Source: Eremophila alpestris peregrina (taxonomy: Eukaryota; Chordata; Aves; Passeriformes; Alaudidae). Taken from it: 64,000 nt of DNA. The stretch lies in NCBI GenBank assembly GCA_009792885.1, contig WMCF01000014.1, forward strand, positions 16,318,049 through 16,382,048, in the 5' to 3' direction. The translations under genes and the position numbers were made by a program. Shown in pieces: positions 12,759-21,813 of this stretch (within the stretch, counting starts at the first letter, position 1; every line of letters starts with the position of its first letter). The notes beneath the pieces are model-generated. The model saw nothing but the letters and a program-made list of their open reading frames with translations, was not told the DNA's origin and searched no databases.

Positions 12759-13177
12759 TGTAGCAATATATTTACTTGTTAAGCTAAGCTGTTATTTGTA
12801 CCATCCAAACTCCCTGTGATATTATCTGAACACCTGCAGCTTGTTAGCCAGGCTCAGAAATCCTCCAAGGCCACTCTGACGAAAATAAAACGAAAACAAA
12901 GCTGAGAAGCTTGGGAAGCAGACTGAGAGGCTTGAGAAAGTTAGTCATCGAAAATGTAAACTTTAGTTAGAAGCTGGGTTCCGCATGAGAAAGAACTCTA
13001 GCCAATTGAGTGCCCTACAGGTGCTGACCAGTCTTATGGACAAGCTGGGGAACCAATCAAGCAATGTGTGTGTGTTTCTATGCTATGCAAAAACCTATAA
13101 CTGTCGCTTATTGTAAACAATATATAGCTTCTGCAAAATCACATTGATTCGAGTACAGAAGTCCGTTCTTTCCTGCA
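12759..13177 (+). mobile_element. solo LTR, class II-like family 2 (copy 1), nested
   Basis: The block starts TGTAGCAATATATTTAC and ends TTTCCTGCA. The perfect 6-bp direct repeat GATAAT flanks it (12753-12758 and 13178-13183). It is homologous over its full length to 53408-53807. The poly(A) signal position reads AATATA here but AATAAA in the other copy. It interrupts the antisense provirus between protease and RT. Confidence 0.95.
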
Positions 13178-13183
13178 GATAAT

Positions 13184-13690
13184 CTTGTGGATGGGGATCA
13201 CAGCATGTCGAGTTGCTCTGTACTGTCGGCAATGCACTGCTAAAGTGCTCTTCCCCCTTCAGAAGTCCTACTGCAGATGGGTTCTCTGATAGTCCAGGCA
13301 AGGTGTTCAATTGCTTAACACCCTCTGTCTCTAAAGTCGCTATCCCAAGTGCCCACTTGGGTCCCTTTGGGTCTTTGAAATACCTGCTTTGGAGGAAGTA
13401 TGCCAAAAATGCATGGGGCCTCTGGGCCAGTCACAATAGGGTGTTTCTTCCACTCATTTCTAGTCAGGCTCACCTCAGCTTCCACCAAAGTAAAATCCTG
13501 TGATCCCCCTGTCATGCTAGCAATAGAAACTGATTCTGTCCCCACATCTTAATGGGAGTAATATGCACTGTGCACCAGTGTCGACCAATGTTGGAACCCT
13601 AGAAGTTGAGAATTTTAGGTTTTCTGTGCTTGCAGGCACTGACCCTCAAGAAAACACCACATTTGACCTGAGTCCTTAGAACAGGCCTCC
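13184..13690 (-). pseudogene. ERV-L-like protease remnant
   Basis: The minus strand reads LVDTGAQC at 13588-13565 with LVDTGA in 13571-13588, the aspartic protease active-site signature, preceded by an SVPASTENLKF stretch. Downstream, in another frame, come GILPPKQVFQRPKG and FKDPKGPKWALGIATLETEG, the latter continuing through TLPGLSE toward RT. Retroviral protease cleaves Gag and Gag-Pol. The catalytic Asp is retained, but a stop (about 13640) and frame changes break the gene. It is separated from RT by the nested LTR. Confidence 0.85.
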
Positions 13691-13741
13691 AACACTGAGT
13701 GATAGCACTGAGATTATGAGTGTGTAAATTGATTAGAAGTG

Positions 13742-14393
13742 TGTGATCTCACAGGGTGAAAAATTCAGGGTTTAAGATTTTAGAATATATTAATGTGTGT
13801 GGGAGACCAGAGTATCCCTCTGGGTCTCCTGAATGGGCAGCAGCCAGGACGTGGGGAATGGGGCCCCACGGCCTCCTTGAAAGATGGCATTGGCTTTGAT
13901 CTGACACTGTGGAGACGGCTTCCAAGGCTGTCTGAGGATTTGGGTGACACGAGGGTTTGATTGGTGTGTTTTTTATTATATCACTGGGTGTATAAATATT
14001 AGTTTTAGATTTCTCAGTATTCTTATATTGGGCAAATATGGTGGCTGATCAATTTGATAAAGTCACATTTTCCTGTCTTCTCTTCCTTTTTCCTTTTTGC
14101 AAAGAGCTGTGGGTTTTTAGGATTGGATAGAGGTGTGATTTCACGGTGTGACTTGGTTTTTAGTTATTGGGTTTTAGAGGAAAACAATATTCACGTAATG
14201 TAGGGTATAAGAGCGAGATGCAGCCCGTGGGCGGGAGGTTTTTCACTTTTCCAGCTGCTTGGGAACACCATGCTGGTCTTCACTGGACTTAGAGATAAGA
14301 TTTCTAAAATAAACATCTTCAAACTGCAACCTGAAGAACTCTGACTCCTTCTTCCAAGCACAGGCAGTGAGAAAACAGCCGTTTATCACCACA
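13742..14393 (+). mobile_element. LTR, class II-like, probably 5' LTR or solo LTR
   Basis: LTR anatomy is visible: a TGTGATCTCACAGGG start, a TATAA box at 14206-14210, AATAAA at 14308-14313 and a TTATCACCACA end. The first and last bases form an imperfect inverted repeat. I could not find a clean target duplication, so the edges are less certain than for other LTRs here. It does not match the LTR at 15648-15943, which is odd if both belong to one provirus. Confidence 0.65.
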
Positions 14394-14776
14394 GACCTGG
14401 GTCATCTCGAGAGAGACCCCTGGCAAATGTGTACAAGCCAAGATGAAGGATTTAAGGCGTTGTCAATGTTCTTCTTTTCACCTTCTTCTTCCTTCTTCTT
14501 CTTGGTTTTAGGTGGTTTTCTGTAATTGGGTGAAAAAGATCTGCATTGCAGACCACTGGTGTTTGGTTATTGGATCAAAAACATAAATAATATCGGTGTC
14601 ATCTCTTTATTGGGTAAATGGCTCTTAAAAGACCTTGGAAGAAGTTTGTAGTAGCTATTTTGCCACGTTTTTCCAGCATGCTAGTTAGAGCTTGCAGCTC
14701 GTGAGTCTGTAAATAGTCTGTGAATAGGTAAGTCTGAACTCGTATTTATGTTTCCCATGAATCATTCATCCTGACC
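14394..14776 (+). other. possible retroviral leader/gag-start remnant
   Basis: The segment lies between the LTR at 13742-14393 and integrase sequence. It holds a TTCTTC-rich tract (about 14470-14500) and an ATG frame near 14620 (MALKRPWKKF) that soon stops. No convincing primer-binding site was recognised. Gag, protease and RT of this element are missing, presumably by internal deletion. Confidence 0.35.
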
Positions 14777-15500
14777 TTGGCAAGTACAAGAAAAAAGAAC
14801 CTTTGGCAGACCGATGTCACCCAGGTTGCCGAGTTTGGCCGGCTCAAATATGTGCATGCCTTGGTGGACACCTGCTTCTCTGTTATGTGGGCTTCTGCTC
14901 ACACTGGAGAAAAGGTCTGCAATGTCCTTGCCCACTGGAGGCAGGCCTTTGCCATTCTAGGCATACCTTCTGCTGTGAAGTCCGACAATGGTCCTGCTTA
15001 CACCTTGCAGCAGGTGAGGCAGTTCCTGCAGTTGTGGGGTGTGTCACACAAGTTTGGTATCCCTCATTCCCTGACTGGTCAAGCTATTGCAGAACATGCT
15101 CATGGTACTCTGAAATGGGTTCTTCAATAACAAAAATGGGGAATGCAGGGTGAAACCCCGCACAGTCGGTTGGCAAAAGTTTTGTATGTCATCAACCACC
15201 TTTACAGTGCCACAGAATTCTAATAATCCTGTCATCTTGAACCATCACCTTTCGTTGCAGGCTTCGGACGATGCACAGCAGCCTTGAGCGAAAGTCTGGG
15301 TGTGGAATTTAGTCACCAGTGGGAAGGTCCCTATGACCTTATTGCTTCAGGGCATGGGTATGCATGCGTATCTACAGATACTGGGGGACGCTGGGTGCCT
15401 TCGAAGAGTGTATGTACCTCCTGACCTGCGACTGCAAAGGCAGAATCCGGCTGACAGGCTGGAGACCGTGACCAAATTGAAAGCCATCTAGTGGATGGTC
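14777..15500 (+). pseudogene. ERV-K-like (class II) integrase remnant
   Basis: The open frame at 14777-15130 reads as an integrase core: LWQTDVTQVAEFGRLKYVHA has the first catalytic Asp, KSDNGPAY the second, and GQAIAEHAHGTLK the Glu, so the DDE triad is present. After a stop at about 15128, further frames give KVLYVINHLYS and WEGPYDLI followed by GRWVPSKSV, resembling the C-terminal SH3-like DNA-binding domain. The motif style is alpha/betaretroviral, unlike the antisense ERV-L integrase at 9.7-10.5 kb. No env follows. It leads into a polypurine tract and LTR. Confidence 0.88.
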
Positions 15501-15617
15501 CATCGAGTGATGACTCAGATGCAGATGACGAGAGTGATCACTCAAATGGCCCCTCCAAGAGCAGACACTGAACATTGTTAATTTTTCTTTTTCTTTTTTT
15601 TCTTTCTTTTCTTTTTT

Positions 15618-15647
15618 AATGGAAAAAAAGGGTGAGATGTCACCCTG
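15618..15647 (+). promoter_or_regulatory. polypurine tract before 3' LTR
   Basis: The run TGGAAAAAAAGGGTGAGA lies directly upstream of the LTR start TGTCACCC at 15648. A purine run here would prime plus-strand DNA synthesis. Its placement supports the 3' LTR call. Confidence 0.7.
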
Positions 15648-15943
15648 AAATTTTAACCCTTCTGATAATTCTCATATTTAGAGTCAGTTCTCATGGTTTT
15701 ATGTAAACAATGGGGTTGTTTGTGTAACGGGTTTTCACTGTTTACATTCTTTCTTACTAGGAGGAGAGAGTTTGACAAGCATTTCTGTTAGTCAGTGTGA
15801 TTGGAGAGGTGGAGACTTTATTCTCCAATTACTGGCCTCCTTGAGTTTGGATATATAAGTGGTTTCAGAAAAAAATAAAATGTCTTTTCTTTCTGGCATG
15901 TGAATGTGGATGTTGTGCCGTTATTTCATGTAGCAGTGCGACA
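15648..15943 (+). mobile_element. 3' LTR of ERV-K-like remnant
   Basis: The LTR starts TGTCACCC after the polypurine tract and ends GTGCGACA, giving short inverted termini. A TATA box (ATATATAA, about 15851-15858) and AATAAA (15874-15879) are well placed. It is only about 296 bp and is not the same as the LTR at 13742-14393. CR1 sequence begins almost at once after its end. Confidence 0.8.
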
Positions 15944-18009
15944 GAGGGTGTGTTTCAAAACAGAGATTTTGAGGGCATAGACTGTCCCTGTGTGCTGAAA
16001 GATAAGTCAAAAAGGTAAACATCCAGTCTGGATGAGCAAGGAGGTTTTGGAGGAACTTGGAAATAAAAAGAGGATGTGTCATCTTTGGAAGAGGGTCTGG
16101 TCTCTCAGGAAGTATTTAAGGAGGTTACTAGAGCATGTAGGAAAAAAACTAGGGCGGCCAAAGCTCTGTTTGGACTTAAAATGGTGACTTCTGTAAAGGA
16201 TAATAAAAAATGCATTTACAAATGTATTAATGGTAAAAAAAGGGTAGGACCAACCTTTGTTGGATGAGGGAGGGAACTCAGTAACTGCAGATGAGGAGAA
16301 GGCAGAAGTGCTTAACACCTTTTTTTCCTCAGTTTTTAGCGGGAAGATGACTTGCCTTCAAGACAACTGTCCTCTTGGGTTGGTTGATGGTGTAAGGGAA
16401 CAGAACGGTCCCCCCATTATTCAAGACGAGGCAGTCAGAGAACTGCTGAGATACTTGGATATTCATAAATCTTTGGGACCAGATGGGATCTCTCCCAGGG
16501 TAAAGGGAGGGAGCTGGAAGATGAGCTTGCAAAGCCACTCTCCATCATTTTACCAGTCTTGGCTTACTGGCAAGGTTCCAGATGACTGGAAGCTGGCCAA
16601 TGTGACTCCCATTCACAAAAAAGAGTGGGAAGGAGGATCCTAGTAATTATAGACCAGTCAGCCTGACCTCAGTACATGGCAAGATAATGGAGCCGTTTGT
16701 ACTGAGTGTCATCACAAAGAATTTACAGGATGGCCAGGATATCAGACCCAGCCAGCATGGGTTTAAAAGGGGTAGGTCATATTTGACCAACCTGATCTCC
16801 TTTGATCAGGTGACCTGCCTGGTGGATGAAGGAAGGGCTGTGGATATTGTCTATTTGGACATCAGTAAGGCCTTTGACACTGTCTCCCACAGCATACTCC
16901 TGGATGAGCTGGCAGCCCGTGGCTTGGACAGGAGCACTCTTTGCTGGGTTAGGAACTAGCTGCATGGCTGGGCTCAGAGAGTGGTGGTGAATGGTGCTGC
17001 ATCCAGCTGGTGGCCAGTCATCAGTTGTGTCCCTCAAGGGATCTGTGCTGGGGCCAGCTCTGTTCAATATTTTTATTGACAACATGGATGAGGGTATTGA
17101 GTCTTTGATCAGTAAATTTACAGACACACTAAGCTGGGAGCATGTATTGATCTGTTGGAAGGTAGGAAGGCTCTGCACAGAGACCTGGAATGGTTGGATG
17201 GATGGGCAGAGTCCAATAAGATGAAGTTCAATAAGTCCAAGTGCCGAGTCCTGCATTTTTGGCCACAGTAACCCTCTGCAGTGTTATAGGCTGGGGATGA
17301 TGTGGCTGGGCAGTGCCCAGGCAGAAAGGAACCTGGGGGTACTGGTGACAGCAGCTGAACATGAGTCAGCACCGTGCCCTGGTGGCCAAAAAGACCAAGG
17401 GCATCCTGGCCTTTATCAGGAACAGTGTGACCAGAAGGAGCAAGGAGGTCATTCTTCCCTGAGTACACCAGTGCTGTACTTGGCACTGGTGAGGCCACAC
17501 CCTGAGTGCTGTGTCCAGTTCTGGGCCCCTCAGTTTAGGAAGGGCCTTGAGATGCTTGAGCACGTCCAGAGGCAACAAGGCTGGTGAGGAGCTTGGAACA
17601 TAAGCCCTATGAGGAATGACTGAGGGAGTTGGGGTTGTTTAGCCTGGAGAAGACTCAGAGGTGACCTTATCACTCTCTACAACTCCCTGAAAGGTGGTTG
17701 TAGTCAAGTGGGGGCTGGTCTCTTTCTCCAGGCAGCAACCGACAGAACAAGAAGACACGGTCTTAAGCTGCACCAAGGGAAATACAGGTTGGATACTAGG
17801 AAAAAGTTTTTCATGGAAAGAGTGGTAAAGTACTGCAGTGGTCTACCTGGGGAGGTGGTGGAGTCACCATCCCTGGATGTGTTTAAAAAAAGACTGGATG
17901 TGGCACTTGGTGCCATGATCTAGTAAAGGTGTTGGTACATGGGTTGAACTTGATGATCTGGAAGGTCTCTTCCAACCTAGACCTTCTGTGATTCTGTGAT
18001 TCTGTGATA
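15944..18009 (+). mobile_element. CR1 LINE, 5'-truncated with intact 3' tail
   Basis: The plus strand encodes the CR1 linker and reverse transcriptase: WMSKEVLEELGNKKR (about 16030), ACRKKTRAAKALFGLK, then LNTFFSSVFSGK, LGPDGISPRV, DIVYLDISKAFDTVSHSILL (about 16840) and RVVVNGAASSWWPV. The box that should read FADD is FTDTLSW near 17115, consistent with a single-base loss at the active site. Stops and frameshifts are scattered (for example after CWVRN at about 16959). The 3' end is the diagnostic CR1 tail: GAAGGTCTCTTCCAACCTAG and then GTGATTCTGTGATTCTGTGA at 17989-18008. CR1 leaves no clear target duplication. It lies inside the antisense gag. Confidence 0.95.
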
Positions 18010-18650
18010 AGCATATGCCAGGGTCCAGATTATTGCAATGAGTTTTTCTACTTAGAGTCATCATGGCACTTTTCTTTCAGGTATTTCCCCACCTCAGCTG
18101 GATTTTGTATTTGTTCACATGGAAAGTTCCAGGCTATAGGGCCAGAAAATTCCTTCAGGGTTTGGCCCATGTCCTCCCATTCTCCACACAACTCAGGATT
18201 TTCAACGCCCGGGTCTGCTTCTGGGTTAGGGGTCTTATCATCTCTTCGGGAAATCTCAGCCCTCATTCTAGAGAAGCTGCAGACTGCATGGAGGAAATTT
18301 ACCAGATTAAATACCAGAAGGTTGTCTCTTTAATATTCAGGGGAAACTGAACATTCTCCAAAAGTGACTCAACAGATTCAAATGAGAAGGCGGCGAGGAA
18401 AGGCTGAAAAGCCTCATCCCTTCCTCCTCCTCTAACAAACTGGCTGCAATTACTAATAAACCCTCAAAACATGCTACTGGGACTAGGATGCAGGGTGAGA
18501 AGAAGAAACCATAAAGCATACACATCTTGAAAAGTGCCTTTGTAAACTTCCTATAAATCATTATCCCCCTCCCCAGCAAAATAGGTACTCTAATCTGTGC
18601 CCCTCTACTGTAAAAGCTGCATGTTAGAGACAATACTGGAGCTATTTCTG
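18010..18650 (-). pseudogene. ERV-L-like gag remnant (N-terminal and capsid parts)
   Basis: The minus strand has frames at 18337-18633 and 18048-18266. The second contains NPEADPGVENPELCGEWEDM and KYLKEKCHDDSK, which I read as retroviral Gag because it lies between the 5' LTR and pol on the same strand. The CR1 tail cuts it at 18010. The later part of gag is missing or unrecognisable. Gag would form the virus core. The identification rests on position and general character, with no signature motif. Confidence 0.6.
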
Positions 18651-18840
18651 GGTAAGAAAATAGGCCTAAGGGCCAGAAAGTTATTAAAACCTCAAAAAAG
18701 CCTAAGGATCAGAAACACATGAAGACCTCCATTCAGAGAGACATTGTGAATTCGAGCAACATGGCTACTGACTGCTTTATTCCAACACAGAGTAAGTGAA
18801 ACCAAAATGCAATCAGTACAGTTTTTTTCCACTTTCTCGA

Positions 18841-18858
18841 GCCACACGTTGGGTACCA
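18841..18858 (-). promoter_or_regulatory. candidate retroviral primer-binding site
   Basis: Reading the minus strand, TGGTACCCAACGTGTGGC starts 11 bases inside the LTR end at 18870. TGG-initiated sequences at this position pair with the CCA end of a tRNA. I cannot say which tRNA. The 11-base gap is larger than usual. Confidence 0.45.
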
Positions 18859-18869
18859 ATTAATGTATA

Positions 18870-19494
18870 TGTCCTGGTTTAGAGCAAATTTTGGGAGGAA
18901 ACCTCCAAATGGGGTCCCTCTAGAAAACAAACCCAAGTGGCCCCTTCCCCAACCAGTCCAGGAAAAAATTTCCTTAGCGAAAAAGTGGAAAAAACTGTTT
19001 ATTCAACAAGAAAAGTGTTCACAAGCATTAAAAAAAAAAAAATAATATTAAACAATGCTCTTACTGCTCTGAAGAGAGATGTCAAAATTGAGAAAGTCCT
19101 TGCTGTGGGTTGTAGCTCAGCTCATCCAGTCTTTTATCAGTCCCTCTGGTGCTAGAAAATGCTGTCCTGGGCCCCAGTGGGCTATAGGCATGAGAGCTGG
19201 ATGTTTTCTGGGGTTTTTTAGTCTAGAACGGGTAAGAAAAATTAAAATAAAAGCAGTTCAGGAAATTTCTCTTCCTCAGCTAGCTAAGAACTAACTAAAG
19301 AGCACTGTCTCTCTGTACTTAACAGCCCAGGAGTAGAATGCAGAGGAGTGGGTGTAGTTTCTGAAAACAAACTCTGAGCTTCTTCTTTCCCCCTCTTTGC
19401 TCTTGGAACCAGTTTTAAAGGTGTAGAACTTAAAATCCAGCATAAACAGAACAGACAGCTAGGGGTACAAGCATGATAAAGTCACCCTAGGACA
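18870..19494 (-). mobile_element. 5' LTR of antisense provirus, family 1 (copy B)
   Basis: It is homologous to 1961-2591 and to the reverse complement of 58086-58726. The plus strand runs from TGTCCTGGTTTAGAG to GTCACCCTAGGACA. The immediate 5-bp flanks differ (GTATA and TATTC), as expected if it is one LTR of a longer provirus and not a solo LTR. Gag and pol on the same strand follow at lower coordinates. Confidence 0.88.
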
Positions 19495-20816
19495 TATTCT
19501 TCCTGCAAATTACACTATCATAAGAAGAGCTTAATTTCTGATCTGACAAAGGGCAGCAGGGAGAAAATCAGGGAAAGGCCTTATGATAGTTTCAGGTAGA
19601 TTTTCAGAGTTGCAGAGGAAGACATTTATGGGGTGAGAGAGAGAGCAAACAAGGCTGTGGCAAAAAAGAGGTACAGTAGCATTCCCAATGGAGGCCAAGA
19701 CAGACAACTTCATCTCTTTGTATGCATTTAAAAATCACCCAACAAAAAGATGGTGATTTAGAGATGAATCCACATCACCAAACCCTGCCTGTGTGTTCTG
19801 ACCTGGCAAGGCAGTCCCCAAGATTGCTAGACATCTCTTTGCCTCAGAAAGATATGAGAATGTAAACATTCCAATTAAAAGATTTTTGCTCTCCACTGTC
19901 CAAAGCTATTGATAAATAAGTATTAAAAGTTATTTTGTACAGATACCTTTGGAAATAATCAAGTTACATTAGCCCATATCAATCTCTGGATAATTTTACA
20001 GGCTGAAAAATGTGTTTCAGATTAATATTTGTCCCATATGTTCTGCTTCACTTTTGGATGTGCCCTATAGGTTCTACTTCAACAGTTCTTAAACATCTGA
20101 TTCACTTGAAGTGAGCATATCAGCAATAATAAACTTTGAATGTAGTTAGTTTAAACATGGGCAATAGAATAAATTGATAGTGTTTATGTTTTCATGTAAA
20201 ATTTAATGTTTTTTCCTGGGAGACTGGACCTGGTATTTTTGTAGCTAGTATCTATCTCACTCCTGCGAGATTTTATTATAGCTAAGCATATGTCAAAAAT
20301 AAAACATACTAGAATAAGACAGAAAGAACAAAAGGGCTCATTAAAATCTCAGTCAGGGCTTCTCACTACCTTAAGTCATTGAAGTTAAATTTTACATAAT
20401 GTAGAAAAGGAAAGATTTAAGAAACAGATTTTTCTAAAAGAAACTGATGAGTTATTTGAGTTTAATGAGCTTCTACTGTTCATTGTAACATTTAAATACG
20501 CTGTAAAAACTCATTGGAATAATTTTAATATGTACTTTTCTCTTTTAAACTTAAAGGAGAGACTGACTTGCATAATGATTTTTCAATTTCAATTTTACCA
20601 AATTAAATAATATTAAAATTAAAAAACAGATTTTCTTTTCCTCTCAGAAGCATATCCCAGTATTGAAAAGTAGAGCTTTTCCTAAGAAATCTTTTCCCAT
20701 TACTGCTTCTCAAAATCAAGTGTTCAATATTCAAATCTAATTTTTTTAATGTTTTCAGAATAACACCTCAAATATATTTTTTCACTCTTTAATTTGTAGG
20801 TGCTTTGTTAAATTTT

Positions 20817-20870
20817 TTGGTTGGTTGGTTGGTTGGTTGGTTGGTTTTGGTTTTGGGGTTTTTTTTATTT
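20817..20870 (+). repeat. (GGTT)n simple repeat with T-run
   Basis: About seven GGTT units are followed by GGTTTTGGTTTTGGGG and a T-run. It is a simple-sequence tract. Confidence 0.9.
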
Positions 20871-21722
20871 GTGTCTATGGTTTTTGAGATCAGCCATATT
20901 TATATGCTCACTTATATTTACTTGTGTGTCTGGAAATTTTCCACTACTTGAATTGCCTTAAATTTACCCATTCATTAGTCTAAATTACATGGCTGATTCT
21001 GTAGCAGTATTTAATGGAATGCATTGCTTGTCAAAGAAGGTAGAGACTTGTGATTTAGTGTTAGGCCAGCTTACATGACATCTTTCATGTCACCATCTCT
21101 GAAAAGGTGATGATGGAACCATACTTTGCTGTACAAATCTGCTAACTTTCTGGAATTCTTTGAAAATATTACATTTTAATTTTTGTAACAATCTGTGAAA
21201 TCTGTTAAAATTCACAGGTTGTTTTGTTTTGGTTTTGGTAGAGGAGGTAACAGTGCCTAAATTCCTGCTCACTTGTATGCAGAGTTCTATATGACTGAAG
21301 AAAATCTTATTTTTGAAGCTTTTGATATCTCTTGAAATGCTACCTTTCTAACAGTGTGCTGACAGATTTGCAGGATTCCTTCAAAGCTGGCATGGAGACT
21401 CTCAGAAGTCCAAGATCCTTAGAACAGTTAGATCCCAAATAATATTTAAATGGGGAAAAGCAAGCAGTTCAGTGCTGCTGGTCTCATTTCCATCTTTGCA
21501 AGACTTTCTTTCTAAAAAAATGGAAGCCTCAGTCTCATGCCTTTGGTCACAGGTAAGCCTTGCAACCCTTCTGGTTCTCCATCATTTCTGAATTTAGTTC
21601 AAATGCACAAATCTAAGCACACTGCTGCTGTTTTGTTACCAGCAACAGGCCAAAAAAGGATTTGTTCTCTGCATGTAAGATGGTTGCCCTAATGAAGCAA
21701 CATGATGTGTTTTTTTGGTCTA

Positions 21723-21813
21723 GGTGCTTACAGATATCCTTTCTAATGGAAATGCTTCATGTCCAATTATTAATGGAGGAGCATTTCCATTAGAAAGGAT
21801 ATCTGCAAGTGCC
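21723..21813. repeat. long near-perfect hairpin
   Basis: CAGATATCCTTTCTAATGG followed by AAATGC (21731-21755) is exactly complementary to 21781-21805. That gives 25 perfect base pairs around a 25-base centre, which itself pairs partly. The stem extends outward by about 8 more pairs, with one mismatch and two G-T pairs, to 21723 and 21813. A GCCAGAGGAAAAT/GCCAGAGGAAAC direct repeat lies just outside (about 21811-21836). It may be a foldback element, a microRNA-like precursor or a palindromic mutation product. Confidence 0.85.

Larger units (their letters stand above)
9674..19494 (-). mobile_element. decayed antisense ERV-L-like (class III) provirus with nested insertions
   Basis: Reading the minus strand from high to low coordinates gives a 5' LTR (18870-19494), a possible primer-binding site, gag fragments, protease, reverse transcriptase, RNase H and integrase, the normal retroviral order. 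No env was recognised. Four younger plus-strand blocks interrupt it: an LTR at 10537-11053, an LTR at 12759-13177, an ERV-K-like block at about 13742-15943 and a CR1 at about 15944-18009. All genes carry stops and frameshifts. The low-coordinate end does not have a normal 3' LTR but a short LTR 5' tip in the wrong orientation (9674 to about 9735). TATT occurs immediately outside both ends (9670-9673 and 19495-19498). Assignment to class III rests on the integrase/RT style and the LTR family's 5-bp duplications elsewhere in the window. Confidence 0.8.

Noticed and set aside
12771..12790. TGTTAAGC at 12777 as the start of the nested LTR
   Set aside because: Homology with the 53-kb copy continues further left to TGTAGC at 12759, and only that start gives matching GATAAT flanks.
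13660..13690. GACCTG on both sides of the LTR at 13742-14393 as a target duplication
   Set aside because: The left GACCTG lies about 70 bases from the LTR start, so it does not flank it directly. The likeness may be chance.
16777..17256. 159-codon minus-strand frame
   Set aside because: It is the antisense shadow of the CR1 reverse transcriptase on the plus strand.
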